DNA of 19,392 nt, taken from positions 1 to 19,392 of the forward strand of contig JBDTIZ010000140.1 in NCBI GenBank assembly GCA_039936115.1, written 5' to 3'. The notes under the pieces were generated by a model that was not told the DNA's origin, searched no databases, and saw nothing but the letters and a program-made list of their open reading frames with translations. Of the stretch, positions 8,229 through 15,051 are shown piece by piece (within the stretch, counting starts at the first letter, position 1; every line of letters begins with the position of its first letter). Source of the DNA: DATIJJ01 sp039936115 (lineage in GTDB: Bacteria; Pseudomonadota; Gammaproteobacteria; DSM-16500). The translations under genes and the position numbers were made by a program.

Positions 8229-8578
8229 CTCTCATCAGTTTCAGGTTCTTCTTTAGTTAATGCTTTGCAATCGTTAATTTGTTTTTCAGTTAAGGCTGAT
8301 TTTGATGCAGTAAACTCTCCCGCTACGCATTCATCATAACCTTCTTTCTGACAGAGTTTTAATTTAGACGCATCTAAATTTTCAGCCATAGCCTTGCCTA
8401 AGCACTGACAGGTTTGGAGTGAGGCATCGGGTAAATCTTTGCGGCATAAGTCTAGCGTGTAACTCTTCTTCAAAGCATCACGAAGCGATGGGATATCAGA
8501 ATCACTTAATACGCCGGTTGATTCTGCAAAAATAACTCCGCATGAAAATAGTGATAATATCAGTAAGTATTTACGCAT
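8225..8578 (-). CDS. Small Cys-rich secreted protein, function unknown
   Basis: A 117-residue protein from the ATG at 8578, chosen because GGAG lies seven bases upstream. Two in-frame ATGs at 8590 and 8584 have no usable spacing. Residues 1-18 (MRKYLLILSLFSCGVIFA) are a signal peptide. The mature chain is acidic and helical with six cysteines, including a TCQCLGK segment, a pattern suggesting three disulfides in a small helical periplasmic protein. The tail is very acidic (KEEPETDES). It is downstream of and co-directional with the monooxygenase, 56 bases away, but appears to have its own promoter. The 3' end overlaps the convergent membrane gene by four bases. Confidence 0.8.
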   Translation of the reverse strand: MRKYLLILSLFSCGVIFAESTGVLSDSDIPSLRDALKKSYTLDLCRKDLPDASLQTCQCLGKAMAENLDASKLKLCQKEGYDECVAGEFTASKSALTEKQINDCKALTKEEPETDES

Positions 8579-8607
8579 GAGCATCTCCATTCGCCAATTG
8601 TTTTAAC

Positions 8608-8638
8608 AGTATAACATAAAATAAATTTGAATTATCAA
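8608..8638 (-). promoter_or_regulatory. Candidate extended -10 promoter for the Cys-rich secreted gene
   Basis: Read on the minus strand, TGTTATACT (8608-8616) is an extended -10 (TGnTATACT). A TTGATA at 8633-8638 sits 19 bases upstream as a poor-spacing -35, which the TG extension could offset. The -35 overlaps the stop codon of the monooxygenase gene. The expected leader is about 20-25 bases. Confidence 0.4.
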
Positions 8639-10212
8639 CAAACACAAATGCGTTCTAAATAAGCGATTATGCTTTTATCGCTCACTTCATCACTTCTGAA
8701 TCCGATATATCGATCTGGACGCACAATAAATATTCCACCTTCCATAACATCATAAGCATGATGCAATTTTGAATCTAAATCTAAAGCTATATCGAGACCA
8801 GAAAAATTAGATTTATTGTTACTCACAACGATATAATCAAAAAAATCATTATGATTTTTAGTGATGAAATTAATCAGTTGAGTTATCTGTCCAGCACGTT
8901 CGTTTGTGACATTTAAGCCCGAGAACAAAAGCAGCGTATGCTTTATTCCTCGAAATAATTCAGGATGCGGCGCACGTTGACCTGCTAGTAATTTTTTTCC
9001 ACGCATATTTTGATTCATGATAATGTCACTAGGCGAGTAATAAACGCCAAGTTCACTGATGTTGAAAGTAATTTTTTTCTGGATAAACTGATACTTAAAT
9101 AAAAATCTCATCAGATTATTACGCAATCCAATCAATAATGGATTGGTAAATGTGACAATTCGGGTCATCAGTGTTGTGCCTACTAACACTTTTTTTACGA
9201 CTGAACGGCGTTCTACCGAATAGCTGTCTAGCAAACGAGATTTACTTTTACCATTAATGACTAATGCTAATTTCCAGGCTAAATTAAATGTATCTTGCAT
9301 GCCGGTATTCATGCCTTGGCCACCGACAGGGGAATGAATATGCGCACTATCGCCTGCAAAAACGATACGACCATGACAATAATCATCTATCATGCGGTGA
9401 TGTGTAATAAAATGTGAAGTCCAAACAGTTGACTGAATTTGTACGTTAACTTTGCTGCGATTAGCAATCACTTGTTCAAAATCAGCAAGTGTTGGATTCT
9501 CAAAGTCTTTAATGTTTTTATCATTCGTTACCGTAGAAATAATGCGAGTAAATTTAGGCATAGGCGCAAATACCAAAGGCCCTTGTGGAGATGAAAATGC
9601 ATGAAAATAATCAGGATTAAAATTAGCAGTCATGATGACATCTGCCATAATAAATTTTTCTGGTAGAGTGCCGCCAGAAAATGTCAGATTTAATTTTTTT
9701 CTAACGGTGCTATGTGAGCCATCTGCTGCGATAAGCCAACCGCAGTTTATTTTTTCTCTTTGACCATTGGCATGTTGAACGTCAGCAATAATATAATCTG
9801 CAGTTTGCGTCAAATCTATTAGTGTTAAGCCACGTTCAACATAATTTCCTTGTTTTTGCAAATGCTCGGTGAGTAGATTCTCAGTTTCTGCCTGTGGTAA
9901 GCCGAGAATATATGGAAATTGAGTGGGTAAATTAACATGTTCAAAACTAATTTCTGCAATTTTTTTGTCGCTGGTATTTAAAGTGAGACCTAGAATTTTT
10001 TTACCTAATTGAATAGCTTGATCGGCTAATCCCATACTGTCCCACATTTCTAAACTACGTGCTTGAACGGCTAGTGCATTTGAGGTCTTAATAGGTTCTA
10101 ATTTTTCTTCGATGAGACGGAATGTGATCCCATATTGACACAATAAGTTTGCAAGATTTAGCCCAGTGGGCCCTGCACCCACAATAAGTACAGGAAGTAG
10201 TAAAGAGGACAT
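8635..10212 (-). CDS. FAD-dependent aromatic-ring-type monooxygenase (group A)
   Basis: A 525-residue flavoprotein from the ATG at 10212 (GGAG seven bases upstream); the longer open frame to 10263 has no ribosome site and overlaps the promoter region. It has the three FAD-fold signatures of the para-hydroxybenzoate-hydroxylase class: the GAGPTG dinucleotide motif (12-17) after a hydrophobic strand, the DG motif (AADGSHSTVRK, D164), and the GD motif (FAGDSAHIHSP, G287-D288) followed by GGQGMNTGMQD. Residues about 425-523 form a degenerate thioredoxin-like C-terminal domain (GGIFIVRPDRYIGFR), as in pentachlorophenol- and rifampicin-monooxygenase relatives. Such enzymes use NAD(P)H and O2 to hydroxylate an aromatic or polyketide substrate in the cytosol; the substrate cannot be told from sequence. 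No pathway genes adjoin it, so detoxification or drug modification is as likely as catabolism. The C-terminus ends in an unusual CVC. Confidence 0.92.
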   Translation of the reverse strand: MSSLLLPVLIVGAGPTGLNLANLLCQYGITFRLIEEKLEPIKTSNALAVQARSLEMWDSMGLADQAIQLGKKILGLTLNTSDKKIAEISFEHVNLPTQFPYILGLPQAETENLLTEHLQKQGNYVERGLTLIDLTQTADYIIADVQHANGQREKINCGWLIAADGSHSTVRKKLNLTFSGGTLPEKFIMADVIMTANFNPDYFHAFSSPQGPLVFAPMPKFTRIISTVTNDKNIKDFENPTLADFEQVIANRSKVNVQIQSTVWTSHFITHHRMIDDYCHGRIVFAGDSAHIHSPVGGQGMNTGMQDTFNLAWKLALVINGKSKSRLLDSYSVERRSVVKKVLVGTTLMTRIVTFTNPLLIGLRNNLMRFLFKYQFIQKKITFNISELGVYYSPSDIIMNQNMRGKKLLAGQRAPHPELFRGIKHTLLLFSGLNVTNERAGQITQLINFITKNHNDFFDYIVVSNNKSNFSGLDIALDLDSKLHHAYDVMEGGIFIVRPDRYIGFRSDEVSDKSIIAYLERICVC

Positions 10213-10234
10213 AAAATAACTCCATTTATGACAG

Positions 10235-10280
10235 GTCAGTACAGTCAGTATACCTATCATCAATCATTTTTAGGTATAAT
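10235..10280. promoter_or_regulatory. Operator-like dyad with divergent -10 boxes
   Basis: TATACCTA (10249-10256) and TAGGTATA (10271-10278) form a perfect 8-bp inverted repeat, about two helical turns centre to centre. Extended outward, each arm reads as a -10 region: TAGGTATAAT on the plus strand (toward the lipoprotein) and TAGGTATACT on the minus strand (toward the monooxygenase). No good -35 fits either one, which is consistent with activator dependence or repressor binding. A direct repeat GTCAGTA at 10235-10241 and 10244-10250 lies beside it in the monooxygenase leader. No regulator gene is adjacent. Confidence 0.45.
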
Positions 10281-10308
10281 TTAATAATACCCTATCAGGA
10301 GAACGAGC

Positions 10309-10695
10309 ATGAAATACTTAGCCAGGATTACGCTTTGTACTTTGTTATTGTCAGCTTGTAGCACGACGCCTTATCATTATCAAAGTCATGAAAATCCACA
10401 GGAGTGGAAAGGCAAAAATATTTCGCAGGTTGTAGCAAGATGGGGTACTGCAGATCAAATATTTCATACTCGCAGTGGGGCGTCATTCTATCTTTACATG
10501 ACATCATCAGGTAGAAATTTCTTTGATGCAACGACCACTAATTTTGCGCTCACTGAGACAGGCGGTGATTTTCCTTTACGTGGCCAAAGTGGTTTGCAAT
10601 GTTCAGCGATTTTCAAAACAGATAAAAATAATATAATTATTGCTACGTCGCATTCGGGTAGTAATTGCGGTGGGGAGTGGGCACCGAATAGTTAG
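10309..10695 (+). CDS. Small outer-membrane-type lipoprotein
   Basis: A 128-residue protein with an excellent lipobox: a hydrophobic core then LLSAC, so Cys17 would be lipidated after signal peptidase II cleavage. Residue 18 is Ser, which does not act as an inner-membrane retention signal under the +2 rule, so sorting to the outer membrane is expected. Residues 32-63 (EWKGKNISQVVARWG, then GASFYLY) follow the pattern of small lipoproteins with a 'W.G....L...WG.P' segment and a Tyr-rich strand, related in style to SmpA/OmlA-like folds. C98 and C120 may pair. AGGAGA (10297-10302) is a strong ribosome site and TATAAT at 10275-10280 a probable -10. It is divergent from the monooxygenase; a functional link is unproven. 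Confidence 0.85.
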   Translation: MKYLARITLCTLLLSACSTTPYHYQSHENPQEWKGKNISQVVARWGTADQIFHTRSGASFYLYMTSSGRNFFDATTTNFALTETGGDFPLRGQSGLQCSAIFKTDKNNIIIATSHSGSNCGGEWAPNS

Positions 10696-10724
10696 CGATT
10701 GATTCCAGCATAACGTAATCTTTC

Positions 10725-10815
10725 GTAGGGGCGAACCTATGTGTTCGCCCTGCGGCCTGAATATGTAAATGTTATTCTCCGATGCGAGAGGGCGAATACA
10801 TAGGTTCGCCCCTAC
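10725..10815. repeat. Paired GGGCGAAC hairpin repeat (BIME-like)
   Basis: Two units, 10725-10751 and 10789-10815, are inverted copies matching at 26 of 27 positions with 37 bp between. Each is itself an imperfect or perfect hairpin of the same family as 5754-5776. They sit between the convergent ends of the lipoprotein gene (10695) and the flavoprotein gene (10825). The head-to-head arrangement of palindromic units in a convergent gap resembles REP/BIME elements. Confidence 0.8.
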
Positions 10816-10824
10816 AATAGAATT

Positions 10825-12006
10825 TCAAACAACCTGTCCCGCTGCCCATCCCGAAGACCAAGCCCATTGAAAATTAAATCCACCTAACCACCCAGTCACA
10901 TCCAACGCTTCCCCAATAAAAAACAAACCTTTTACAGCATTGGCTTCCATTGTTTTAGAAGAAATAGCATCACAATCAATCCCCCCTAAGGTGACTTCAG
11001 CAGTACGATAACCTTCAGTTCCATTCGGAAAAACTTCCCACTGATTAATTTTTTGTGCGACATCGAAAAAATCCTGATGAGAAATGGTCGTCAATTTCTT
11101 TTCCAACAAAATGACAGGAAAAAATATCTCAATCACGCGTTTTGCGAAGTAGAGTGTCAAAATTGTTTTTAATTGTTTTTGCGGTTGTTGCTGTTGTGCT
11201 GATTTTAAAGATTCAAATAAATCTATCTCAGGAAGTAAGTTAATTGTGACCATTTCACCTGGATACCAATAAGATGAAATTTGCAAAATAGCAGGACCAC
11301 TTAATCCGCGATGAGTAAATAATATATTTTCTCGAAAAGATTTCTGCGCATTAGAAACAAGACTATCAACACCAATCCCAGATAATACAGCTAATTTTTC
11401 TTTGTCTTCAGGCTGTAAAGTAAATGGCACCAGTCCTGCACGTGTAGGCCATACCTTAATTCCAAACTTTTCGGCAAGCTGATAACCAAATGGGCTTGCT
11501 CCCATAGTTGGAATAGATAACCCGCCGGTGGCTACGACAACAGATTGCGCGTGAAAGTCACCGCGGCTACTGTTGAGTTTAAAATGATGGTCATTAAGTT
11601 TTTCAATGTGTTCTATTTTAGTATTTAAACGAATGCTAACGCCAGCTTGTTCACATTCAGTAAGCAACATATCAAGAATATCTTTTGATTTATTATCACA
11701 AAATAATTGCCCTAATGATTTTTCATGAAAAGGAATGTGATGTCGTTTTACTAAGTCAATAAAATCCCATTGCGTGAAGCGACTCAATGCTGATTTACAA
11801 AAATGTGGATTGTGAGAAATATAGTCTGCCGGATTGATATGATAATTAGTAAAATTACAACGACCACCGCCTGACATAAGAATTTTCTTACCGGCTTTGT
11901 TCGTATGGTCTAACACTACAACTTTGCGATGACGTTTACCCGCTTCAATTGCACACATTAATCCTGCGGCACCGCCACCGATAATAATAACATCTACTTT
12001 TTCCAT
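10825..12006 (-). CDS. HI0933/YhiN-family FAD-dependent oxidoreductase
   Basis: A full-length 393-residue member of the HI0933-like flavoprotein family (E. coli YhiN type). The N-terminus is a Rossmann FAD site: VDVIIIGGGAAGLMCAIEAG, with the glycines at 10-15. The family signature KILMSGGGRCNFTN is at residues 41-54. The C-terminal FAD-closing motif, FFIGEALDVTGWLGGFNFQW then AWSSGWAAGQ, runs from about 363 to 391. The middle (about 190-330) is the inserted beta/alpha domain of the family. The protein is soluble and cytosolic; the physiological substrate of most members is unknown, and some relatives reduce steroid or other double bonds. The gene starts 18 bases after the end of the co-directional gene 12025-13314, without a clear ribosome site, so coupled translation in an operon is likely. 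Confidence 0.93.
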   Translation of the reverse strand: MEKVDVIIIGGGAAGLMCAIEAGKRHRKVVVLDHTNKAGKKILMSGGGRCNFTNYHINPADYISHNPHFCKSALSRFTQWDFIDLVKRHHIPFHEKSLGQLFCDNKSKDILDMLLTECEQAGVSIRLNTKIEHIEKLNDHHFKLNSSRGDFHAQSVVVATGGLSIPTMGASPFGYQLAEKFGIKVWPTRAGLVPFTLQPEDKEKLAVLSGIGVDSLVSNAQKSFRENILFTHRGLSGPAILQISSYWYPGEMVTINLLPEIDLFESLKSAQQQQPQKQLKTILTLYFAKRVIEIFFPVILLEKKLTTISHQDFFDVAQKINQWEVFPNGTEGYRTAEVTLGGIDCDAISSKTMEANAVKGLFFIGEALDVTGWLGGFNFQWAWSSGWAAGQVV

Positions 12007-12024
12007 AATTTATAGTCTACAGTA

Positions 12025-13314
12025 TTATGTCAATGCAAGACGTTGTAACGCACACAATTGATGCGAAGGAAGAGTTTGTGTTAGAGCTACGGTTTGATTT
12101 TCTACCGGTTTAAAAAACCCATGCTGTTTGTAATAACGTGGCAGAAAAGTTTTAGTTAATGCAAAAGCCGATACAGCGTTAGAGAAAGAGCCTGTTTTGT
12201 AATAAGCAGCTAACGCAATAGTTAAACTTAATACATTTAATGTTGCAGCTTGTTTCGGTGTTAAAGCTTCATTTTTTAGCGTAGGATTTTTATGCGCTTT
12301 ATCAATTAAATAAATAGCACTGCAAATAACAGCAGGTAAAAAAGCAATTGATGCTAACATTAGGTTTTTAGTTTTTTGATAAGTGATATTTGCCGCAGTG
12401 AAACCCACCGCCATGCTTTGCTTAAAAATATCAGCCATGTCATGTTCTTCAGGCAAAAGTGGCGCATCGTGATCAGGTTCATTTGCTTCTAGGCCATAGG
12501 GCGGACAAGCAACGGTTAATACATTCTCAGAGACTATGACAGATCTAGTGTTAAATGTTTTTGTAGGATGCTTTGCACTCACCGTATAAAACTTTCCACT
12601 CGGTGGAATCACTTCATCCTCACAATGAACAAAAACTCCGCCATCCAGTGTTACAGTTTTTGGTTCTTCTGCTATTAAGAAGCGTAATTTGGCTGACATC
12701 CATTTAGGCAAATGTGATGTCAGTAAAGAAGACAAGAAACGTGACAACACATTAGTTCGGTATATCAGTGGGCCACTTAATTTGGATTCAAATGCACTAA
12801 AATAATAAATAGGTTTGTTGTTTTTAGGTGTAGGTGATACTTCGACTGTTGCCTCTTTAATACCTTGTGGACAATGCTCTAGCGTCTTGCCTTGAGGCGT
12901 TACGATGATAGCTAAACCATGTCCTTTTCCATGCGGCTGCACTCCTTTTCCCATAAAAAGAGCAAATAAAGATATGACTAGGTTGTGTGAGACTTGCAGG
13001 ACGACATTTTTAAAAGGATTGAGATTTAGTATTCCACCGTTAGGAACAGTAATGATAGCAGTTTGAGTGCTTTGATATGATTTTTTGTTAAAACGCACGA
13101 CGATTTCATTTCCTTCTTCTAAGAAAAAATCGCAAAAACCATTTTTATCCGAATGTTTAGTGTGTGCTGAAACAAGATCAAGACGTTTATCGCCATTCTT
13201 ATCCGTTAGGACGGGAATAACAGTCACTTCACCTTCTAAGGGCATATCACCAGGAAAGTGATGCGCAAAAATACGTACGGGTTTTAGTTGAGAGTTTTTA
13301 CTAGTGCTAAACAT
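12025..13314 (-). CDS. Unrecognised 429-residue protein, beta-rich N-terminus and C-terminal hydrophobic helices
   Basis: No signal peptide. Residues about 11-95 look like a beta-sandwich of the carboxypeptidase-regulatory/Ig type (charged loops, LTDKNGDKRLDLVS, then DKNGFCDFFLEEGNEIVVRF). Residues about 130-250 repeat that flavour (VTPQGKTLEHCPQGIKEATV, then KFYTVSAKHPTKTF). A Pro/Asp/Glu-rich link at 270-292 leads to two hydrophobic helices at about 317-337 and 356-372, and a basic tail. This could be a cytosol-facing membrane-anchored protein, or a secreted effector that inserts in host membranes; neither is shown. The ATG at 13314 has only a weak AAAGAA upstream, but a reasonable promoter lies 35 bases away. 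The flavoprotein gene follows after 18 bases in the same operon. Confidence 0.75.
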   Translation of the reverse strand: MFSTSKNSQLKPVRIFAHHFPGDMPLEGEVTVIPVLTDKNGDKRLDLVSAHTKHSDKNGFCDFFLEEGNEIVVRFNKKSYQSTQTAIITVPNGGILNLNPFKNVVLQVSHNLVISLFALFMGKGVQPHGKGHGLAIIVTPQGKTLEHCPQGIKEATVEVSPTPKNNKPIYYFSAFESKLSGPLIYRTNVLSRFLSSLLTSHLPKWMSAKLRFLIAEEPKTVTLDGGVFVHCEDEVIPPSGKFYTVSAKHPTKTFNTRSVIVSENVLTVACPPYGLEANEPDHDAPLLPEEHDMADIFKQSMAVGFTAANITYQKTKNLMLASIAFLPAVICSAIYLIDKAHKNPTLKNEALTPKQAATLNVLSLTIALAAYYKTGSFSNAVSAFALTKTFLPRYYKQHGFFKPVENQTVALTQTLPSHQLCALQRLALT

Positions 13315-13348
13315 GAATGAATTCTTTGTGAGGTTATAGAAGTAGTAA

Positions 13349-13377
13349 ACTTTAGTGATATAAGATTAAATAGTCAA
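13349..13377 (-). promoter_or_regulatory. Candidate sigma-70 promoter for the 12025-13314 operon
   Basis: On the minus strand TTGACT (13372-13377) is followed after exactly 17 bases by TAAAGT (13349-13354). The -35 matches five of six consensus bases and the -10 four of six. Transcription would begin near 13342, leaving a leader of about 28 bases. No terminator or operator is obvious. Confidence 0.45.
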
Positions 13378-13440
13378 GATATCGTAGGAATTTTAATAGT
13401 TGCCACACGAAATAGCATCACTATTTTCACCAGCATGTAT

Positions 13441-13446
13441 TATAAT
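13441..13446 (+). promoter_or_regulatory. Consensus -10 box upstream of the DUF4239 gene
   Basis: A perfect TATAAT whose expected start point, about 13453, gives a 27-base leader to the ATG at 13480. No matching -35 is seen at 16-18 bases. It lies inside the longer open frame that begins at 13435, which argues that the earlier ATG is not the true start. Confidence 0.35.
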
Positions 13447-13479
13447 AAACATACGCAATTTGCAACAAGGAAGCTGATC

Positions 13480-14295
13480 ATGCGATTGTTTATATTATCA
13501 TTAAGCGGAAAATTCCAAGTTATCTTTATCATTGGTCTGACAATCATCTTAGCATTTATGATGGCTATTATTTGTGGACTGTTTTTCGATACACATCAGT
13601 TAGTTACCAACACAGAATTGATTTCTGCTGTTTATCAAGTCATGGGTACGATCTACGCTATACTCTTAACATTTACGTTGTGGGGAGTTTGGCAGAATTT
13701 TATTGAAGCGGATTCTTCTGTTCAAAATGAATCGTATGCTTTATTGGATTTGGTACACATTATTGAATCGTCTTCTACTTGGAAAAATAGCAATATTCGT
13801 GCCGCTGCAATCACTTATTTAAAATTAGTACTTGAACAAGAATGGTCAACATTAAAAAATTTGACGAGTGCTATGATTAATACTCGAGAGCATGGTTGTA
13901 CTTCAGCTATGCATGTCATAAACGCAGTCCAAACGATTACGCCTGACACTAAGAAAGATGACGTTTTGTTTGGGCAAGCATTTACCTTTCTTAGTCGTTG
14001 GCTGGATGCCAGACGCACCAGAATTTTAATTGCAAGAGGCGATAGCGCAAAAGCATTATGGCCGTTGCTTCTTACAGGTTCCTTCGTGCTTTTCGCATTT
14101 CATGGCTTATTTGTCGCGAAGACAATAGGTATTTGGACGACGTTATTATTTGGCACATCTCTTGTAATAGGCGTGACTTTTTATCTTATTTTTACGCTAG
14201 ATTGTCCTTTTGAAGGATCTATTAGTATTGATTCAGAACCGTTTACTCTCGCGATTAATATTCTAGAACAAGTGAAGCCCGACGTTCAGATTTGA
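13480..14295 (+). CDS. DUF4239 (bestrophin-like) membrane protein
   Basis: A 271-residue protein from the ATG at 13480, chosen for AAGGAA at 13467-13472 with seven-base spacing; an ATG at 13435 overlaps the -10 box. Four helices lie at about 12-36, 49-71, 194-212 and 219-240, with a large helical cytosolic region between the second and third. The DUF4239 hallmarks are present: NTELISAVYQVMGTIYAILL entering helix 2, then EADSSVQNESYALLDLV, YLKLVLEQEW, LDARRTRI, and the terminal LDCPFEGSISIDSEPF. The family is distantly bestrophin-like and its members are usually about 250 residues, so this is complete. An ion-channel role is proposed for bestrophins but not established for DUF4239. It stands alone and converges on the secreted gene at 14348. 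Confidence 0.88.
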   Translation: MRLFILSLSGKFQVIFIIGLTIILAFMMAIICGLFFDTHQLVTNTELISAVYQVMGTIYAILLTFTLWGVWQNFIEADSSVQNESYALLDLVHIIESSSTWKNSNIRAAAITYLKLVLEQEWSTLKNLTSAMINTREHGCTSAMHVINAVQTITPDTKKDDVLFGQAFTFLSRWLDARRTRILIARGDSAKALWPLLLTGSFVLFAFHGLFVAKTIGIWTTLLFGTSLVIGVTFYLIFTLDCPFEGSISIDSEPFTLAINILEQVKPDVQI

Positions 14296-14309
14296 GAAAA
14301 CAGATTAAT

Positions 14310-14338
14310 TATCGTGGTGCGGATAAGACACCACGATA
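14310..14338. terminator. Bidirectional terminator-like hairpin
   Basis: ATCGTGGTG (14311-14319) pairs perfectly with CACCACGAT (14329-14337), extended by one T-A pair outside, with a nine-base loop. It occupies the 52-bp gap between convergent genes ending at 14295 and 14348. Flanks are AT-rich on both sides but lack a clean run of T, so efficiency is uncertain. Confidence 0.55.
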
Positions 14339-14347
14339 GTATCTAAT

Positions 14348-14800
14348 TTATTTCACCGTAAATTTAACCGATTGAGATAACTTATTATCTACATACAGAT
14401 CCACACGATAACTTCCAACTGGCCAGCCTTTATTAGGTATTGATAACGAGAAGTTAGCAGTGAATACTTGATCATCATCTAACTCTTTTTTGACATCCAA
14501 TGATTTTTCATCAATTTTATAATTAGCGGGCGCAATATTATTTGTGTCCGCAGCAATCCACTCTGCTTTTATGCTTTGTCCTTTCTCAACTTCATCAGAT
14601 TCACAAATTAAATAAATTAACGGGGTTGTTTTGCTAAACGTATCTTTTGCATCACCTGGTTTTTTATCTGCAGTGAGTTCGTCGGTGAGAGTGCAATCAA
14701 ATTTCGGTTTAGTATCGGCCGCATAAGTCGTAGGATTAAAAACGATGTTAGCTAAAATAACTAATGATGCAAGACTGCTTTTCCTTAGCAAGCTATTCAT
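14348..14800 (-). CDS. Small secreted protein with an Ig-like C-terminal segment
   Basis: A 150-residue protein with signal peptide 1-27 (MNSLLRKSS, hydrophobic core, cleavage at TTYA). The mature part begins with a Lys/Asp-rich segment containing C36 and C66, a likely disulfide. The last third (VFTANFSLSIPNKGWPVGSY followed by a DLYVDNK and VKFTV strand) has the 'GWPxGxYxVxLYxDxKLxxxxxFxV' pattern found at the end of many exported beta-sandwich proteins. The start is certain: AAGGAGGA stands six bases before the ATG at 14800. It is monocistronic between a convergent membrane gene and a divergent giant gene. The specific function is unknown; a periplasmic or surface binding role is a guess. 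Confidence 0.85.
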   Translation of the reverse strand: MNSLLRKSSLASLVILANIVFNPTTYAADTKPKFDCTLTDELTADKKPGDAKDTFSKTTPLIYLICESDEVEKGQSIKAEWIAADTNNIAPANYKIDEKSLDVKKELDDDQVFTANFSLSIPNKGWPVGSYRVDLYVDNKLSQSVKFTVK

Positions 14801-15051
14801 ACACTTTCCTCCTTGGTATCTCTCTTATAGATTACACTGTTTTTCATGCTTTGCGGGGCGCCTACTGAGTCATTTCAGAAATTATTCTATCAACAGGGCA
14901 CAATCTGCGCACAATACTAACACAGAATGATTGACTGGAACTCATGATGCTATTACAACAAAACATTAAACTTAGTCGGTATAAAGCGATCGATTCTTCC
15001 GCAACGGTGTTGTACCATGCCAAAAATAGTGAGTAATCAGTAAGGATAGAC

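Noticed and set aside
10210..10263. Longer N-terminus for the monooxygenase
   Set aside because: The extra 17 residues lie upstream of GGAG and overlap the proposed -10/dyad region; group A monooxygenases begin a few residues before the first FAD strand, as they do from 10212.
10725..10815. CRISPR array
   Set aside because: Only two units, inverted rather than direct, each palindromic, with no further spaced copies.
13435..13479. Earlier ATG for the DUF4239 protein
   Set aside because: It overlaps a consensus TATAAT and lacks a ribosome site, whereas the ATG at 13480 has AAGGAA at good spacing and begins directly before the first helix.
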